Shown: one piece after another, positions 1 through 5,620 of the stretch
How the letters are laid out: each line of letters begins with the position of its first letter
Numbering within the stretch: position 1 is the stretch's first letter
Source: a virus
Strand: one strand, 5' to 3'
DNA length: 22,689 nt
Virus record (IMG/VR): IMGVR_UViG_3300044530_000576
Span: 1-22,689 of that record
Notes under the pieces: model-generated
Database searches by the model: none
What the model was told of the DNA's origin: nothing
Seen by the model: only the letters and a program-made list of their open reading frames with translations
Program-made: the position numbers and the translations under genes

Positions 1-122
1 GTGCAATAACCGTCAAGGCGCAGCCAGCAATAGGGATAGCTTTTGAAAACCTTGCGCCGCAGCTTTTCGGGCATCCGCTCATTGTTACGGGGCTTCTTGT
101 TTTCTTTAGTGGGCCACGCCAT
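1..122 (-). CDS. HNH endonuclease, N-terminal fragment (runs off left edge)
   Basis: An open frame starts with ATG at 122, directly after the TGA (125-123) of the upstream gene, and stays open to the window edge, giving about 40 residues. It has a basic stretch (KKPRNNERMPEKLRRKVF) followed by YPYCWLRLDGYC. That resembles the start of small phage HNH nucleases, where a basic helix precedes a Cys-containing zinc knuckle with a CxLRLxGxC pattern. The His-Asn-His catalytic residues would lie outside the window, so activity cannot be judged. HNH genes of this type often sit near the end of siphovirus genomes beside the packaging genes. Other small zinc-binding proteins remain possible. Confidence 0.6.
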   Translation of the reverse strand, partial: MAWPTKENKKPRNNERMPEKLRRKVFKSYPYCWLRLDGYC

Positions 123-560
123 TCAGTTGACCGTGACATGAATGTGATTGAAGTGATTGGCTACGCGCCACAGAATGTAGCTGACCGAAAATCGGTCTGA
201 CTGATTCTGAATGTCTGCGGCAATGGTATCGCCAAGCGCCATGTCATTGACCATAATGTCAATGGCCCTACCGCTGGGATGATCCGGCAAAGGGTCCGCG
301 CGCACCCCGCCAATGGATTGAACACCGGGGTAGTTGGAGGCAACGTACTGGGCCAGGGCTGACGCATTGGGTGTGAGGCCACTACCTCCTACCAGCGGAA
401 CAGTATGGGCCTGCGGCGACAGTGCGCTGGCAATGATGATCAGTGCCCCGACAAGAGAGCTAACGATTCCAGTTCGCGTACTTCTTGTGGCACTCGTCGC
501 AACGGGGTCGTCCAGCAGAATAAGGTCTGCTGCCGCAGTCGATACATAGGTTGTTGACAT
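123..560 (-). CDS. Secreted or membrane-anchored M15/VanY-like peptidase-domain protein
   Basis: This 145-residue protein has a hydrophobic segment at about residues 32-50 (IVSSLVGALIIIASALS) that looks like a signal anchor. A compact domain follows with HPSGRAID (His94, Asp101) and HFNHIHV (His136, His139, His141). This is the metal-ligand pattern of M15/VanY-like and ARB-07466-type peptidase domains that act on peptidoglycan stem peptides. The same module occurs in the tape-measure protein of this window at about 21660-22030. The ATG at 560 is the only in-frame start before the hydrophobic segment; AGGAG lies 13 nt and GAGAG 3 nt upstream. The first 34 codons overlap the Zn-ribbon gene 460-597 in another frame. 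A cell-wall role outside the membrane is inferred. Confidence 0.72.
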   Translation of the reverse strand: MSTTYVSTAAADLILLDDPVATSATRSTRTGIVSSLVGALIIIASALSPQAHTVPLVGGSGLTPNASALAQYVASNYPGVQSIGGVRADPLPDHPSGRAIDIMVNDMALGDTIAADIQNQSDRFSVSYILWRVANHFNHIHVTVN

Positions 561-597
561 ATCTCTCGTTTTGCTCCTGGGTTGACTTACGACTCAC
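460..597 (-). CDS. Zn-ribbon microprotein
   Basis: This is a 45-residue frame from GTG 597, or 52 residues from ATG 618. It contains CIDCGSRPYSAG, then RPRCDECHKKYANWNR, so two CxxC knuckles 15 residues apart form an apparent complete zinc ribbon ending in an aromatic/basic tail. The GTG overlaps the end of the upstream gene (GTGAGTCGTAA), which suggests translational coupling, and a GGAGG lies 14 nt upstream. The last 101 nt overlap the beginning of the peptidase-like gene (123-560) in a different frame. The regular CxxC spacing argues that this is coding and not a shadow. Nucleic-acid or protein binding is the usual role of such domains; the actual target is unknown. Confidence 0.6.
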   Translation of the reverse strand: MSRKSTQEQNERYVNNLCIDCGSRPYSAGRPRCDECHKKYANWNR

Positions 598-820
598 GGC
601 GGTCTGAGCGGCCTCCATTTCGCGGCCCGTTAGTGAGGTATTTGCGACTACCTGCAACGATGCTGTTGAAGCCATAGTTGGCGCGCTTACGGTGGTCGTC
701 GCAAACCGCGTGCCCATTGACGATGGTGATAGCCAATTCAGGCTGCTTGAGGTCTTGGCACTCCATGCAGATAGCACAGTAAAGGTACTGGATATGCTCG
801 GGAGTGATGCTGTTACTCAT
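587..820 (-). CDS. Small Zn-binding protein (CxxCxxC...CxxH type)
   Basis: A 77-residue protein from ATG 820, preceded by AGGACGGCA. A TTG at 856 would add 12 residues but has a poorer context. The sequence carries YCAICMEC, a central strand-forming stretch (ELAITIVNG) and VCDDHRKRA, that is CxxCxxC followed about 25 residues later by CxxH, as in treble-clef-like zinc knuckles. The C-terminal third is basic and polar. It follows the glycosyltransferase gene with about 40 nt between them and overlaps the next Zn-ribbon gene. The layout resembles the proteins at 2985, 3574 and 5947, which suggests a diverged paralogous family. No enzymatic motif is visible; function unknown. Confidence 0.65.
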   Translation of the reverse strand: MSNSITPEHIQYLYCAICMECQDLKQPELAITIVNGHAVCDDHRKRANYGFNSIVAGSRKYLTNGPRNGGRSDRRES

Positions 821-859
821 TGCCGTCCTGTCTTGTGCGCCTGTCTTTTCTACCAAACA

Positions 860-1531
860 TCATGGCACTTCGACAGTCGTGTAAGTCCCATCCCAATTCA
901 GCTTGGGTCCAAAGCGGTGGGCTTTGCGCGCTAATGGCTTGGCCGTTACAGGCTCGCCCAGGTGTGTTCGATTTTTTATTACGCTGGGTGAATCCTGGTG
1001 ATCAACCAATGAGGGATTTGTGTAAGACACAAGGTGTTTTGTGGCTTTGGCATACTCCGACATGGCATCGTCTGGTGCCCAATTCTTCTCCACGAATTCG
1101 CTCATGGTTTCCCGCAGCGACGGGACATATTTGATGCCTATTGCGTATCCCACGGCGTGCCTCATATTGGGATGGATGATCCAGCTTGTCTGTTCTTTTA
1201 CTGCTTTAGAAAAGTTGTACTGATACTGCAACGGATGGTTGATGCCCAGGTAAAAGCTCACCATTTGAGTAGGGGCGTGCTGAAGTGCAGCTTCAACCTG
1301 GGCGCGGAAGTCTGGCACAGGTATTGCATCATCTTCTAAAATTACGATCCATTTTTTGTAGTGTTCTACAGCATGTCCGTATGCCTGGGCTATCGCCTTC
1401 AAATGATTTCGCCCGCAACCCATAGCCGTGTTGTCCAGGCTTACAGCGTCGGCCCTTACGGACTTGACCAGTTGGTCTAGCATCTCCTGCCTATCGGGAT
1501 GCCCAACTACTGCCAATGAGATACTGCTCAT
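860..1531 (-). CDS. Putative glycosyltransferase (GT25-like, GT-A fold)
   Basis: A 223-residue protein from ATG 1531, which overlaps the stop of the upstream glycosyltransferase as ATGA (1531-1528); an in-frame ATG at 1546 is less likely. Residues 1-30 form a beta-alpha unit (SISLAVVGHPDR), and WIVILEDDAIP at about 61-71 gives an acidic EDD that serves as the DxD-type metal/nucleotide-sugar site. The pattern is closest to GT25/LPS-type transferases. Coupling to the two-domain glycosyltransferase upstream suggests one pathway. Several mycobacteriophages are known to glycosylate virion proteins with their own transferases, so capsid or tail proteins are plausible acceptors here. Modification of host surface glycans is the alternative. 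Donor sugar unknown. Confidence 0.7.
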   Translation of the reverse strand: MSSISLAVVGHPDRQEMLDQLVKSVRADAVSLDNTAMGCGRNHLKAIAQAYGHAVEHYKKWIVILEDDAIPVPDFRAQVEAALQHAPTQMVSFYLGINHPLQYQYNFSKAVKEQTSWIIHPNMRHAVGYAIGIKYVPSLRETMSEFVEKNWAPDDAMSEYAKATKHLVSYTNPSLVDHQDSPSVIKNRTHLGEPVTAKPLARKAHRFGPKLNWDGTYTTVEVP

Positions 1532-3030
1532 TTGTGCTGGAACCATGACCAGTTATTGCTTTCTTTTTGTTTAAACAAAGTCGTTACTTTAGGTCCGGTC
1601 ACCAGCCGGTGATTCCACTTATCGGAATAGGCGATCTTGTTAAAACTTCCCATGTCAAACACGCTTTGCTTAGCAAGATTTTCTGCTGCCATGTCGTGAC
1701 AAAAATCCAACACCGTCGCATGGTCACCACCCACCACGCCCGCGTTCAGCAGCATCCGGCCACTGTTGGATATCAGCCAGTCCCGGTGTTCTGGATGCCG
1801 GTCAATCATCCAGGGAATTCCGATGATGGTGGGTTCGTAGCCGACGTACAGCTTTCCTTGCTCAAGTTCTTCCCACGGGGGATGAAGCATGATTACGTCA
1901 CTGCCGTCTGTGCAGAACACCCAGCGGGCGGGATGGTCCCGCAAGTATTGGTAGTACGCGCACCAACGCTGGACGTAGGCAATGTGTCCTGACGGCATTT
2001 TGACAAAGCCTGGTGCTTCAGGCAGTTCATCGTGCAGAACCACCGACTCCGCTCCGACGATAGATTTTCTCCACGGTTCGATTAGGGCGGGATCAGCAGC
2101 CCATTTCTTGTTTCTTTGGGGGTCAATGATGGTGGTGAACAGGCTGGTCAGCATCAAGTTAGGCAGCGAGTGAAACTCTACGAAATCATCGGAGTCAATG
2201 AACTTGGCAAGGGTCACGTCATTGCGGGCAAGTTCAGCTAGTCGTACCTTTTCTGGTACGGAACGCTTGAATCCATCGTGACCAGAAGGTTCAGCATCCA
2301 GCGAGTACACGAACTCGCTTGATCCGCATATATCCTGAAATGGTTGAAGGGTTAGACCGGCGTTAAAAATTCGCCGGGAATACTCCACATGCTCGTTGCC
2401 CCAGATGCCGAATTCTGGACGGTAACCGCCCACTTTCTCAACCACGCTGCGGTGAAGGTAAAGCAGGCAGCCGCGCGGGTGGTCCTGCGCCCACATGGTG
2501 CCGTCGTCATAGGTGGTGCGCGGCGTGTCGAGAACGTGACCACGGTTGTTTCTGTCCTTGAAAAGAAAGCACAGATGGGGTTCAGGATGATCGGCGTACT
2601 TCGACAGCCATGACGGGTTAGTAGGCCAACAGTCGTCGTCCAGTAAGAACATATGTTCGACACCGGCATCGAACAGAAGTTCGATGCACTTGTTCTTGGC
2701 TCTGGCAATACCCTGCTGCTGATCAAACCGGTAAAGCTGTGCGCCGCCGACCGGCAGAAAAGGCTCAGTGCTGGCATCGTCAACTACCACCACATATGCG
2801 CCTGGACTGTTAAGCAGAACAGCCTCAACACAACGCGCGGCTACTTCCGCGCGATTATGGGTTGTGATAGCTACACCCATCTTTGGCGAACTGGGCAGCC
2901 CACTGGATCGGCGGGCGTAGGCAACCCCGTCGATAGTTATTTCGTCAGGCAGTGTTTGAGATGCTGCCACGGCGGGTACACGACTCAAAGCTTGGTCCAG
3001 TTGATGAGAGTGTCCCAATGTTTCTTGCAC
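1528..3030 (-). CDS. Two-domain glycosyltransferase (GT2 N-terminal, second GT-A-like C-terminal)
   Basis: About 500 residues. Residues 50-240 look like a GT2 domain: GVAITTHNR, VVVVDDAS, then FLLDDDCWP (DDD at 131-133) as the DxD motif, and GYRPEFGIWGNEHVEYSRR as the acceptor-side acidic region. Residues about 325-490 look like a second GT-A domain, with VFCTDGSDVIML (DGSD at 375-378) and LLNAGVVGG (428-435), the pair of signatures seen in GT8-like and galactosyltransferase-type enzymes. The protein may therefore add two sugars in sequence. The start is uncertain: GTG 3030 overlaps the upstream gene by 46 nt, while TTG 2988 forms a TTGA stop/start overlap and loses only 14 residues. Acceptor unknown; virion proteins are suspected. 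Confidence 0.75.
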   Translation of the reverse strand: MQETLGHSHQLDQALSRVPAVAASQTLPDEITIDGVAYARRSSGLPSSPKMGVAITTHNRAEVAARCVEAVLLNSPGAYVVVVDDASTEPFLPVGGAQLYRFDQQQGIARAKNKCIELLFDAGVEHMFLLDDDCWPTNPSWLSKYADHPEPHLCFLFKDRNNRGHVLDTPRTTYDDGTMWAQDHPRGCLLYLHRSVVEKVGGYRPEFGIWGNEHVEYSRRIFNAGLTLQPFQDICGSSEFVYSLDAEPSGHDGFKRSVPEKVRLAELARNDVTLAKFIDSDDFVEFHSLPNLMLTSLFTTIIDPQRNKKWAADPALIEPWRKSIVGAESVVLHDELPEAPGFVKMPSGHIAYVQRWCAYYQYLRDHPARWVFCTDGSDVIMLHPPWEELEQGKLYVGYEPTIIGIPWMIDRHPEHRDWLISNSGRMLLNAGVVGGDHATVLDFCHDMAAENLAKQSVFDMGSFNKIAYSDKWNHRLVTGPKVTTLFKQKESNNWSWFQHK

Positions 3031-3248
3031 TTAGAGCAGTAAAACGGGTTCCGGTCCTCCCGGTGCATGTCGCACACAAAGGTCAGCTTTCCGCAACAGC
3101 TATAGAAACCTGCCCACCGCGCCGGTTCCTCGCACTGGAACGCCGGGGTGCTGAAGCCAGAGAAAACCATAGCCACTTGGAGGTCGCAACAAATATCGAA
3201 CTCATCCAGTTGGGAATCAGGCTGGTTGAGCTTTTCGATTTTGCTCAT
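2985..3248 (-). CDS. Small Zn-binding protein (multi-Cys treble-clef-like)
   Basis: An 87-residue protein starting at ATG 3248 with GAAAGG 7 nt upstream. Cys/His clusters occur in order: ICCDL, FQCEEPARWAGF, YSCCG, FVCDMH and FYCSKCKKHW. The series CxxPAxW...CCG...CxxH...CxxC is a recurrent layout in actinophage zinc-finger proteins and is shared with the proteins at 3574 and 5947. It overlaps its upstream neighbour by 32 nt and the downstream glycosyltransferase frame by up to 46 nt, so translation is probably coupled. The likely role is binding a nucleic acid or a host protein; nothing in the sequence identifies which. Confidence 0.7.
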   Translation of the reverse strand: MSKIEKLNQPDSQLDEFDICCDLQVAMVFSGFSTPAFQCEEPARWAGFYSCCGKLTFVCDMHREDRNPFYCSKCKKHWDTLINWTKL

Positions 3249-3453
3249 CGAAAGCCTTTCGTAACTCCGCTGCGGCGAATGTCAGGGCTTCCCATAAGGG
3301 ATCATCACCGCCCTCAAAGATGTTCTCGTAGCTTCTGCCTGGTTCCAATGCTAAAACGCGGTCGGGGGAAAGTTGCTTGATTCGCCAGTTTGTGTCGATC
3401 CGCGCTTTGCGCAGGGCGCACGCCGCGACTTTCCGGTTAGCGGGTTCACGCAT
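3217..3453 (-). CDS. Small acidic protein of unknown function, start uncertain
   Basis: The frame ends at 3217 and its C-terminal half looks genuine: SYENIFEGGDDPLWEALT followed by FAAAELRKAFDEQN, an amphipathic helix. From ATG 3453 (GGGGGAG just upstream, spacing short) it is 78 residues and overlaps the zinc-finger gene 3351-3551 by 103 nt in another frame. A TTG at 3348, just after that gene's TAG, would remove the overlap and leave 43 residues, but has no clear ribosome site. The residues between, RIDTNWRIKQLSPDRVLALE, look protein-like, which favours the longer form. The family is not recognised. Confidence 0.45.
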   Translation of the reverse strand: MREPANRKVAACALRKARIDTNWRIKQLSPDRVLALEPGRSYENIFEGGDDPLWEALTFAAAELRKAFDEQNRKAQPA

Positions 3454-3551
3454 AGCTCCCCCATCGACGCACCACATTTCTTGCAAGCGCTGCCGATGAC
3501 TTCGGAGTACGCGGCAGTCACGCCCAGCCCGCCCAACTCGGCGTATGTCAC
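3351..3551 (-). CDS. Actinophage-type zinc finger protein
   Basis: A 66-residue protein from GTG 3551, with AAGGA 5 nt upstream (AAGGATTTCGGTG). The core is ACKKCGASMGELCVNP, then TGKSRRAPCAKR: CxxCGAxxGxxCxNPxTGxxRxxPCxxR. This is a zinc-finger pattern I associate with many actinobacterial phage microproteins, in which the last Cys replaces the usual His. The C-terminus (residues 52-66) is low-complexity. The gene overlaps the following frame by 103 nt. DNA binding is the usual assumption for this pattern but is not demonstrated by anything here. Confidence 0.68.
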   Translation of the reverse strand: MTYAELGGLGVTAAYSEVIGSACKKCGASMGELCVNPLTGKSRRAPCAKRGSTQTGESSNFPPTAF

Positions 3552-3573
3552 CGAAATCCTTCATAGTTCATCG

Positions 3574-3855
3574 CTACCTCTTGTCGATGTGACAAATCCT
3601 GACAACGATATCACCCAGGCTGACAAAATCCAAGCCGCAGGTCGAGCAAGACTCGGAACCGGAATCCGCAATGGCCTGTGCCACATGCAAATACGTCAAG
3701 AGGCACAGGGAGCAGAAGAACTGGCTCGCCGTTTCGCTTTCCTCACACCGATCAGCAGCATGAATCTGAAGAAATGCCTGGGCAGGCTCGCCGCACATGC
3801 AAACGATGGTGGGTTCAACCACCGCAGTTTCAGAGCCGTGGATGAGCCTGCCCAC
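3574..3855 (-). CDS. Small Zn-binding protein (CxC...CxxC...CxxC)
   Basis: A 93-residue protein starting at GTG 3855, one base after the TAG of the NrdH-type gene. Candidate ligands are IVCMCGEPA, DRCEES, FFCSLCLLTYLH and ESCSTCGLDF, arranged as CxC, C, CxxC, CxxC. The CGEPA element followed by paired knuckles resembles the zinc proteins at 2985 and 5947. The second knuckle is followed by a hydrophobic helix and the third by a hydrophobic strand (FVSLGDIVVRI), consistent with a folded domain. Adjacency to the redoxin gene raises the possibility of redox-sensitive Cys pairs, but that is inference. Function unknown. Confidence 0.65.
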   Translation of the reverse strand: MGRLIHGSETAVVEPTIVCMCGEPAQAFLQIHAADRCEESETASQFFCSLCLLTYLHVAQAIADSGSESCSTCGLDFVSLGDIVVRICHIDKR

Positions 3856-3856
3856 A

Positions 3857-4090
3857 CTAAGCCGCCGTCAGCTTCTTCAGCAGGTCATACCGAAATCCAG
3901 ACCAAGACTGCTCCCCGGCCACCACCACCGGAAGCTCCGAAAACCCCATGGCCTTGCACTGGTCCAGGGCACCGGAATCCTTGGTCACATCGACTTCGGT
4001 GTATCCGACCTGAGCCTTACGCAAGACCATCTTGGTGCTGTCGCAAGCTATGCATTGGGGCGCGGAAAAAATCTTGATCTGCACTTTCAC
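3857..4090 (-). CDS. nrdH: NrdH-type glutaredoxin-like protein
   Basis: A 77-residue thioredoxin-fold protein starting at GTG 4090, which overlaps the upstream stop as GTGA. It has KIFSAPQCIACDSTK, with redox pair Cys13-x-x-Cys16 at the start of helix 1, then YTEVDVTKD, SELPVVVAG (the cis-Pro position) and WSGFRYDLLKKL near the C-terminus. The WSGFRxD element is characteristic of NrdH redoxins, which reduce class Ib ribonucleotide reductase to supply dNTPs and in turn take electrons from thioredoxin reductase. No NrdE or NrdF gene is in the window, so it would serve the host enzyme. The CIAC active site departs from the common CVQC/CMQC; a general glutaredoxin role is the alternative. Confidence 0.85.
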   Translation of the reverse strand: MKVQIKIFSAPQCIACDSTKMVLRKAQVGYTEVDVTKDSGALDQCKAMGFSELPVVVAGEQSWSGFRYDLLKKLTAA

Positions 4091-4467
4091 TCCCTTGGGA
4101 TCGTTTTACCAAAAGCGGGAAACTGCATGTCGGGATGCCTTTTCTGGAACTCCTGCAAGGTAATCCGTTCAGGCTCTTGCAGTTCCGCTTGCTTGGCATC
4201 GGCAGCAGTTTCGCGCTCTAACCGTAGCTTGCGGCACTCGCGGGCGGTCTGAACCAAGACTTTCGGCGTGGGTCGCCAACCTGGGTCACCATGCACCCGG
4301 TACATGACCCGTACTGCCATGAGAACGTCCTCTAGAGAGTCGATCCCTGCCGACTCTAGGGATTCTGCCCAGGCGCACACCATCGCCTCTGTCTGTGGCA
4401 GATAGGGGTCATAACCGATGCACTTGCTGATCGCGTCTATTGCGAGGTTCTTGTAACTGGTTCTCAT
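4087..4467 (-). CDS. Helicase-loader-like replication partner
   Basis: A 126-residue protein from ATG 4467, which overlaps the TGA of the initiator gene (ATGA). A longer frame up to 4605 is a shadow of that gene. Residues 1-75 are helical, with YLPQTEAMVCAWAESLE and LEDVLMAVRVMYRVHGDPGW followed by RPTPKVLVQTARECR. Small all-helical proteins directly downstream of a phage replisome organizer are commonly helicase loaders or loader inhibitors of the G39P type, and the conserved-looking region fits that general form. The C-terminal 45 residues are charged and then Pro/Phe-containing. The assignment depends mainly on position and coupling; no ATPase motif is present, so it is not a DnaC-type loader. 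Confidence 0.5.
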   Translation of the reverse strand: MRTSYKNLAIDAISKCIGYDPYLPQTEAMVCAWAESLESAGIDSLEDVLMAVRVMYRVHGDPGWRPTPKVLVQTARECRKLRLERETAADAKQAELQEPERITLQEFQKRHPDMQFPAFGKTIPRE

Positions 4468-5312
4468 TCCGGCTCTTTCATTGCCTGAAGGTTGACGATC
4501 TTCTGATCGACTGTGGATAGCCGCTGACCGGTGTTGGTGACGCGGCGTTCGTACTGCGGCTTGCGGAACTCCCGGCGCATCCAGCCCCGCCAGGTGGCAT
4601 CCCAATCAAGTTTGGTTCCCTTGGCTCCCGGCTGGGAGTGCCAGTAGTCGCAGAACTGTCGATGCTCAGACTCCCACTCACTGCGAGTGATGTTGGGGAA
4701 CTCTTTGCGCATCACTTCAATGGTCTGGTCGCTTGGCATGTAGGAATCAGGGATACGGCCACCGCGTGTTCGGGCTACCGCTTTAGCGGGAGCCGTTTCG
4801 GTTGTCGGGATAGCGGGTACATCTCCCCCCATACCCCCCTCTACAACAGTTACTTCCGTACTTACTTGAGTAGTTATATTTCCCTTTCCTTTTCCCTTTC
4901 CCGACTTGTAGTTTCCTTGCTCATGTTCGGAAATTCCTAGCTTATTGGGTATGCGCAGGTCAGAGATTGATTCTGGGTCGTCGTATGTGGGGAACCTGAG
5001 AGAAGCCCGTCTTTGGGTGGTTTGGTGGTCATCCCACGTTGGGATGCAGAAGTAGTGCCGTTCCCGCACGGTGTAGAACACCACTGAGTATGCGTCCCGC
5101 ACTTCTGCCAGCATGAGCAGAAGCTCATCCTTGGTGATGCCGTCTGAGTCTGGGAAGGCCATGCCCAGCAAGCCGTTGATGTTGGTTTCTCCGATGCCCC
5201 AGTCATTAGCCCAGCACCACATGGCGACGTACAGCAGCCGCGCTCTAGGTGAAGCTCTTGCCGTGTCAGGGGAGTGGAAAAACTGCGGCTTGATGGTGCG
5301 GATGCGCGGCAC
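4464..5312 (-). CDS. Phage replication initiator / replisome organizer
   Basis: A 282-residue protein starting at GTG 5312, with GGGGAG 10 nt upstream. The N-terminus MPRIRTIKPQFF, followed by ARASPRARLLYVAMWCWAND, is the typical opening of phage replisome-organizer proteins with a winged-helix DNA-binding domain (to about residue 115). Residues 125-185 are a low-complexity linker (GKGKGKGN, then Thr/Val/Gly-rich). The C-terminal part carries W-x-FxxYW...GxKxxWxxxWxxW (about 213-245), the DnaD-like motif that contacts helicase machinery. It would bind an origin and recruit the host or phage helicase with the help of the downstream loader-like protein. A promoter (5397-5425) and inverted repeats lie just upstream. 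Confidence 0.75.
   Translation of the reverse strand: MPRIRTIKPQFFHSPDTARASPRARLLYVAMWCWANDWGIGETNINGLLGMAFPDSDGITKDELLLMLAEVRDAYSVVFYTVRERHYFCIPTWDDHQTTQRRASLRFPTYDDPESISDLRIPNKLGISEHEQGNYKSGKGKGKGNITTQVSTEVTVVEGGMGGDVPAIPTTETAPAKAVARTRGGRIPDSYMPSDQTIEVMRKEFPNITRSEWESEHRQFCDYWHSQPGAKGTKLDWDATWRGWMRREFRKPQYERRVTNTGQRLSTVDQKIVNLQAMKEPE
4879..4940. other. Candidate replication origin segment inside the initiator gene
   Basis: Within the linker-coding part of the initiator gene lies a tandem 11-mer TTTCCCTTTCC (4879-4889 and 4891-4901, 12-bp period), next to an AT-richer run, and then GGAAATTCCTAG at 4929-4940. The same 12-mer is present in inverted orientation at 5338-5349, upstream of the gene. 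Phage origins are often located inside initiator genes, as in lambda O, at a linker where repeats are tolerated. This makes the segment an origin candidate. The repeats could instead be simple by-products of the Gly-Lys codons. This is inference from position and repeats only. Confidence 0.35.
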
Positions 5313-5337
5313 TTGCTGGTTACTCCCCGGTGAGTAG

Positions 5338-5369
5338 CTAGGAATTTCCTAGTCGACGCAAGGAAATTC
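5338..5369. repeat. Inverted repeat with nested palindrome upstream of the replication initiator
   Basis: GAATTTCCT at 5342-5350 and AGGAAATTC at 5361-5369 are perfect 9-bp inverted arms around a 10-nt spacer. The left arm is also part of a separate near-perfect palindrome, CTAGGAATTTCCTAG (5338-5352). The structure lies in the 5' leader between the promoter at 5397-5425 and the GTG at 5312. It has no downstream U-run, so a terminator is unlikely. An operator for autoregulation or an initiator binding site is more plausible. Confidence 0.6.
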
Positions 5370-5396
5370 ATTGACTGGTGTGTGGTTCCGACAGGG

Positions 5397-5425
5397 ACCG
5401 TAGTGTCACACAATGTCAGAGTCAA
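5397..5425 (-). promoter_or_regulatory. Sigma70/SigA-like promoter for the replication initiator
   Basis: Read on the minus strand, TTGACT (5425-5420) is followed by a 17-bp spacer and TACGGT (5402-5397), which fits the mycobacterial TAnnnT -10. The -35 contains the TGA stop codon of the upstream Zn-ribbon gene (5424-5422). Transcription would begin near 5390, leaving a leader of roughly 75-80 nt that includes the inverted repeat at 5338-5369. The spacer holds CTGACATTGTGTGACAC, two TGACA half-sites that might be an operator. Confidence 0.55.
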
Positions 5426-5610
5426 GCAGGCTGGTCAGCGTTTTCCTCAATCGGCTTTCCGGCTTGCTGGATCAGCGGTGTGCGAGCCACAGGAAACTTC
5501 TCTATGCACAACGGGCAAAACTTGGTGATGTAACGAAACCGTTCCTCTGGCCCGGTGTCACCAGCCCACGCCATTCCACAGCGGATGCACCTATGCCCCG
5601 TCATAGACAT
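5422..5610 (-). CDS. Zn-ribbon microprotein
   Basis: A 62-residue protein from ATG 5610, preceded by GGTGGGCGC. A GTG at 5658 is possible but would overlap the upstream gene by 38 nt. The core is HRCIRCGMAWAG, then KFCPLCIEKFP: two CxxC knuckles 24 residues apart, a zinc-ribbon layout. The C-terminal 20 residues are polar and acidic and probably disordered. It is the last gene of the operon that starts at the 6266-6294 promoter, and its stop codon forms part of the next promoter. Role unknown. Confidence 0.65.
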   Translation of the reverse strand: MSMTGHRCIRCGMAWAGDTGPEERFRYITKFCPLCIEKFPVARTPLIQQAGKPIEENADQPA

Positions 5611-5620
5611 GCGCCCACCA

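Noticed and set aside
460-777. Longer 105-residue minus-strand frame containing the Zn-ribbon
   Set aside because: Residues 1-53 are a shadow of the 587-820 gene. Only the part from about 597 has the Cys pattern, so the shorter start was used.
3373-4077. 234-residue plus-strand open frame
   Set aside because: It runs antisense to the NrdH-type and two zinc-protein genes, has Pro/Arg-rich low-information sequence and no ribosome site, so it is treated as a shadow.
4468-4605. 46-residue N-terminal extension of the loader-like protein
   Set aside because: It is the third-frame shadow of the initiator gene's C-terminus. The ATGA overlap at 4467 is the natural start.
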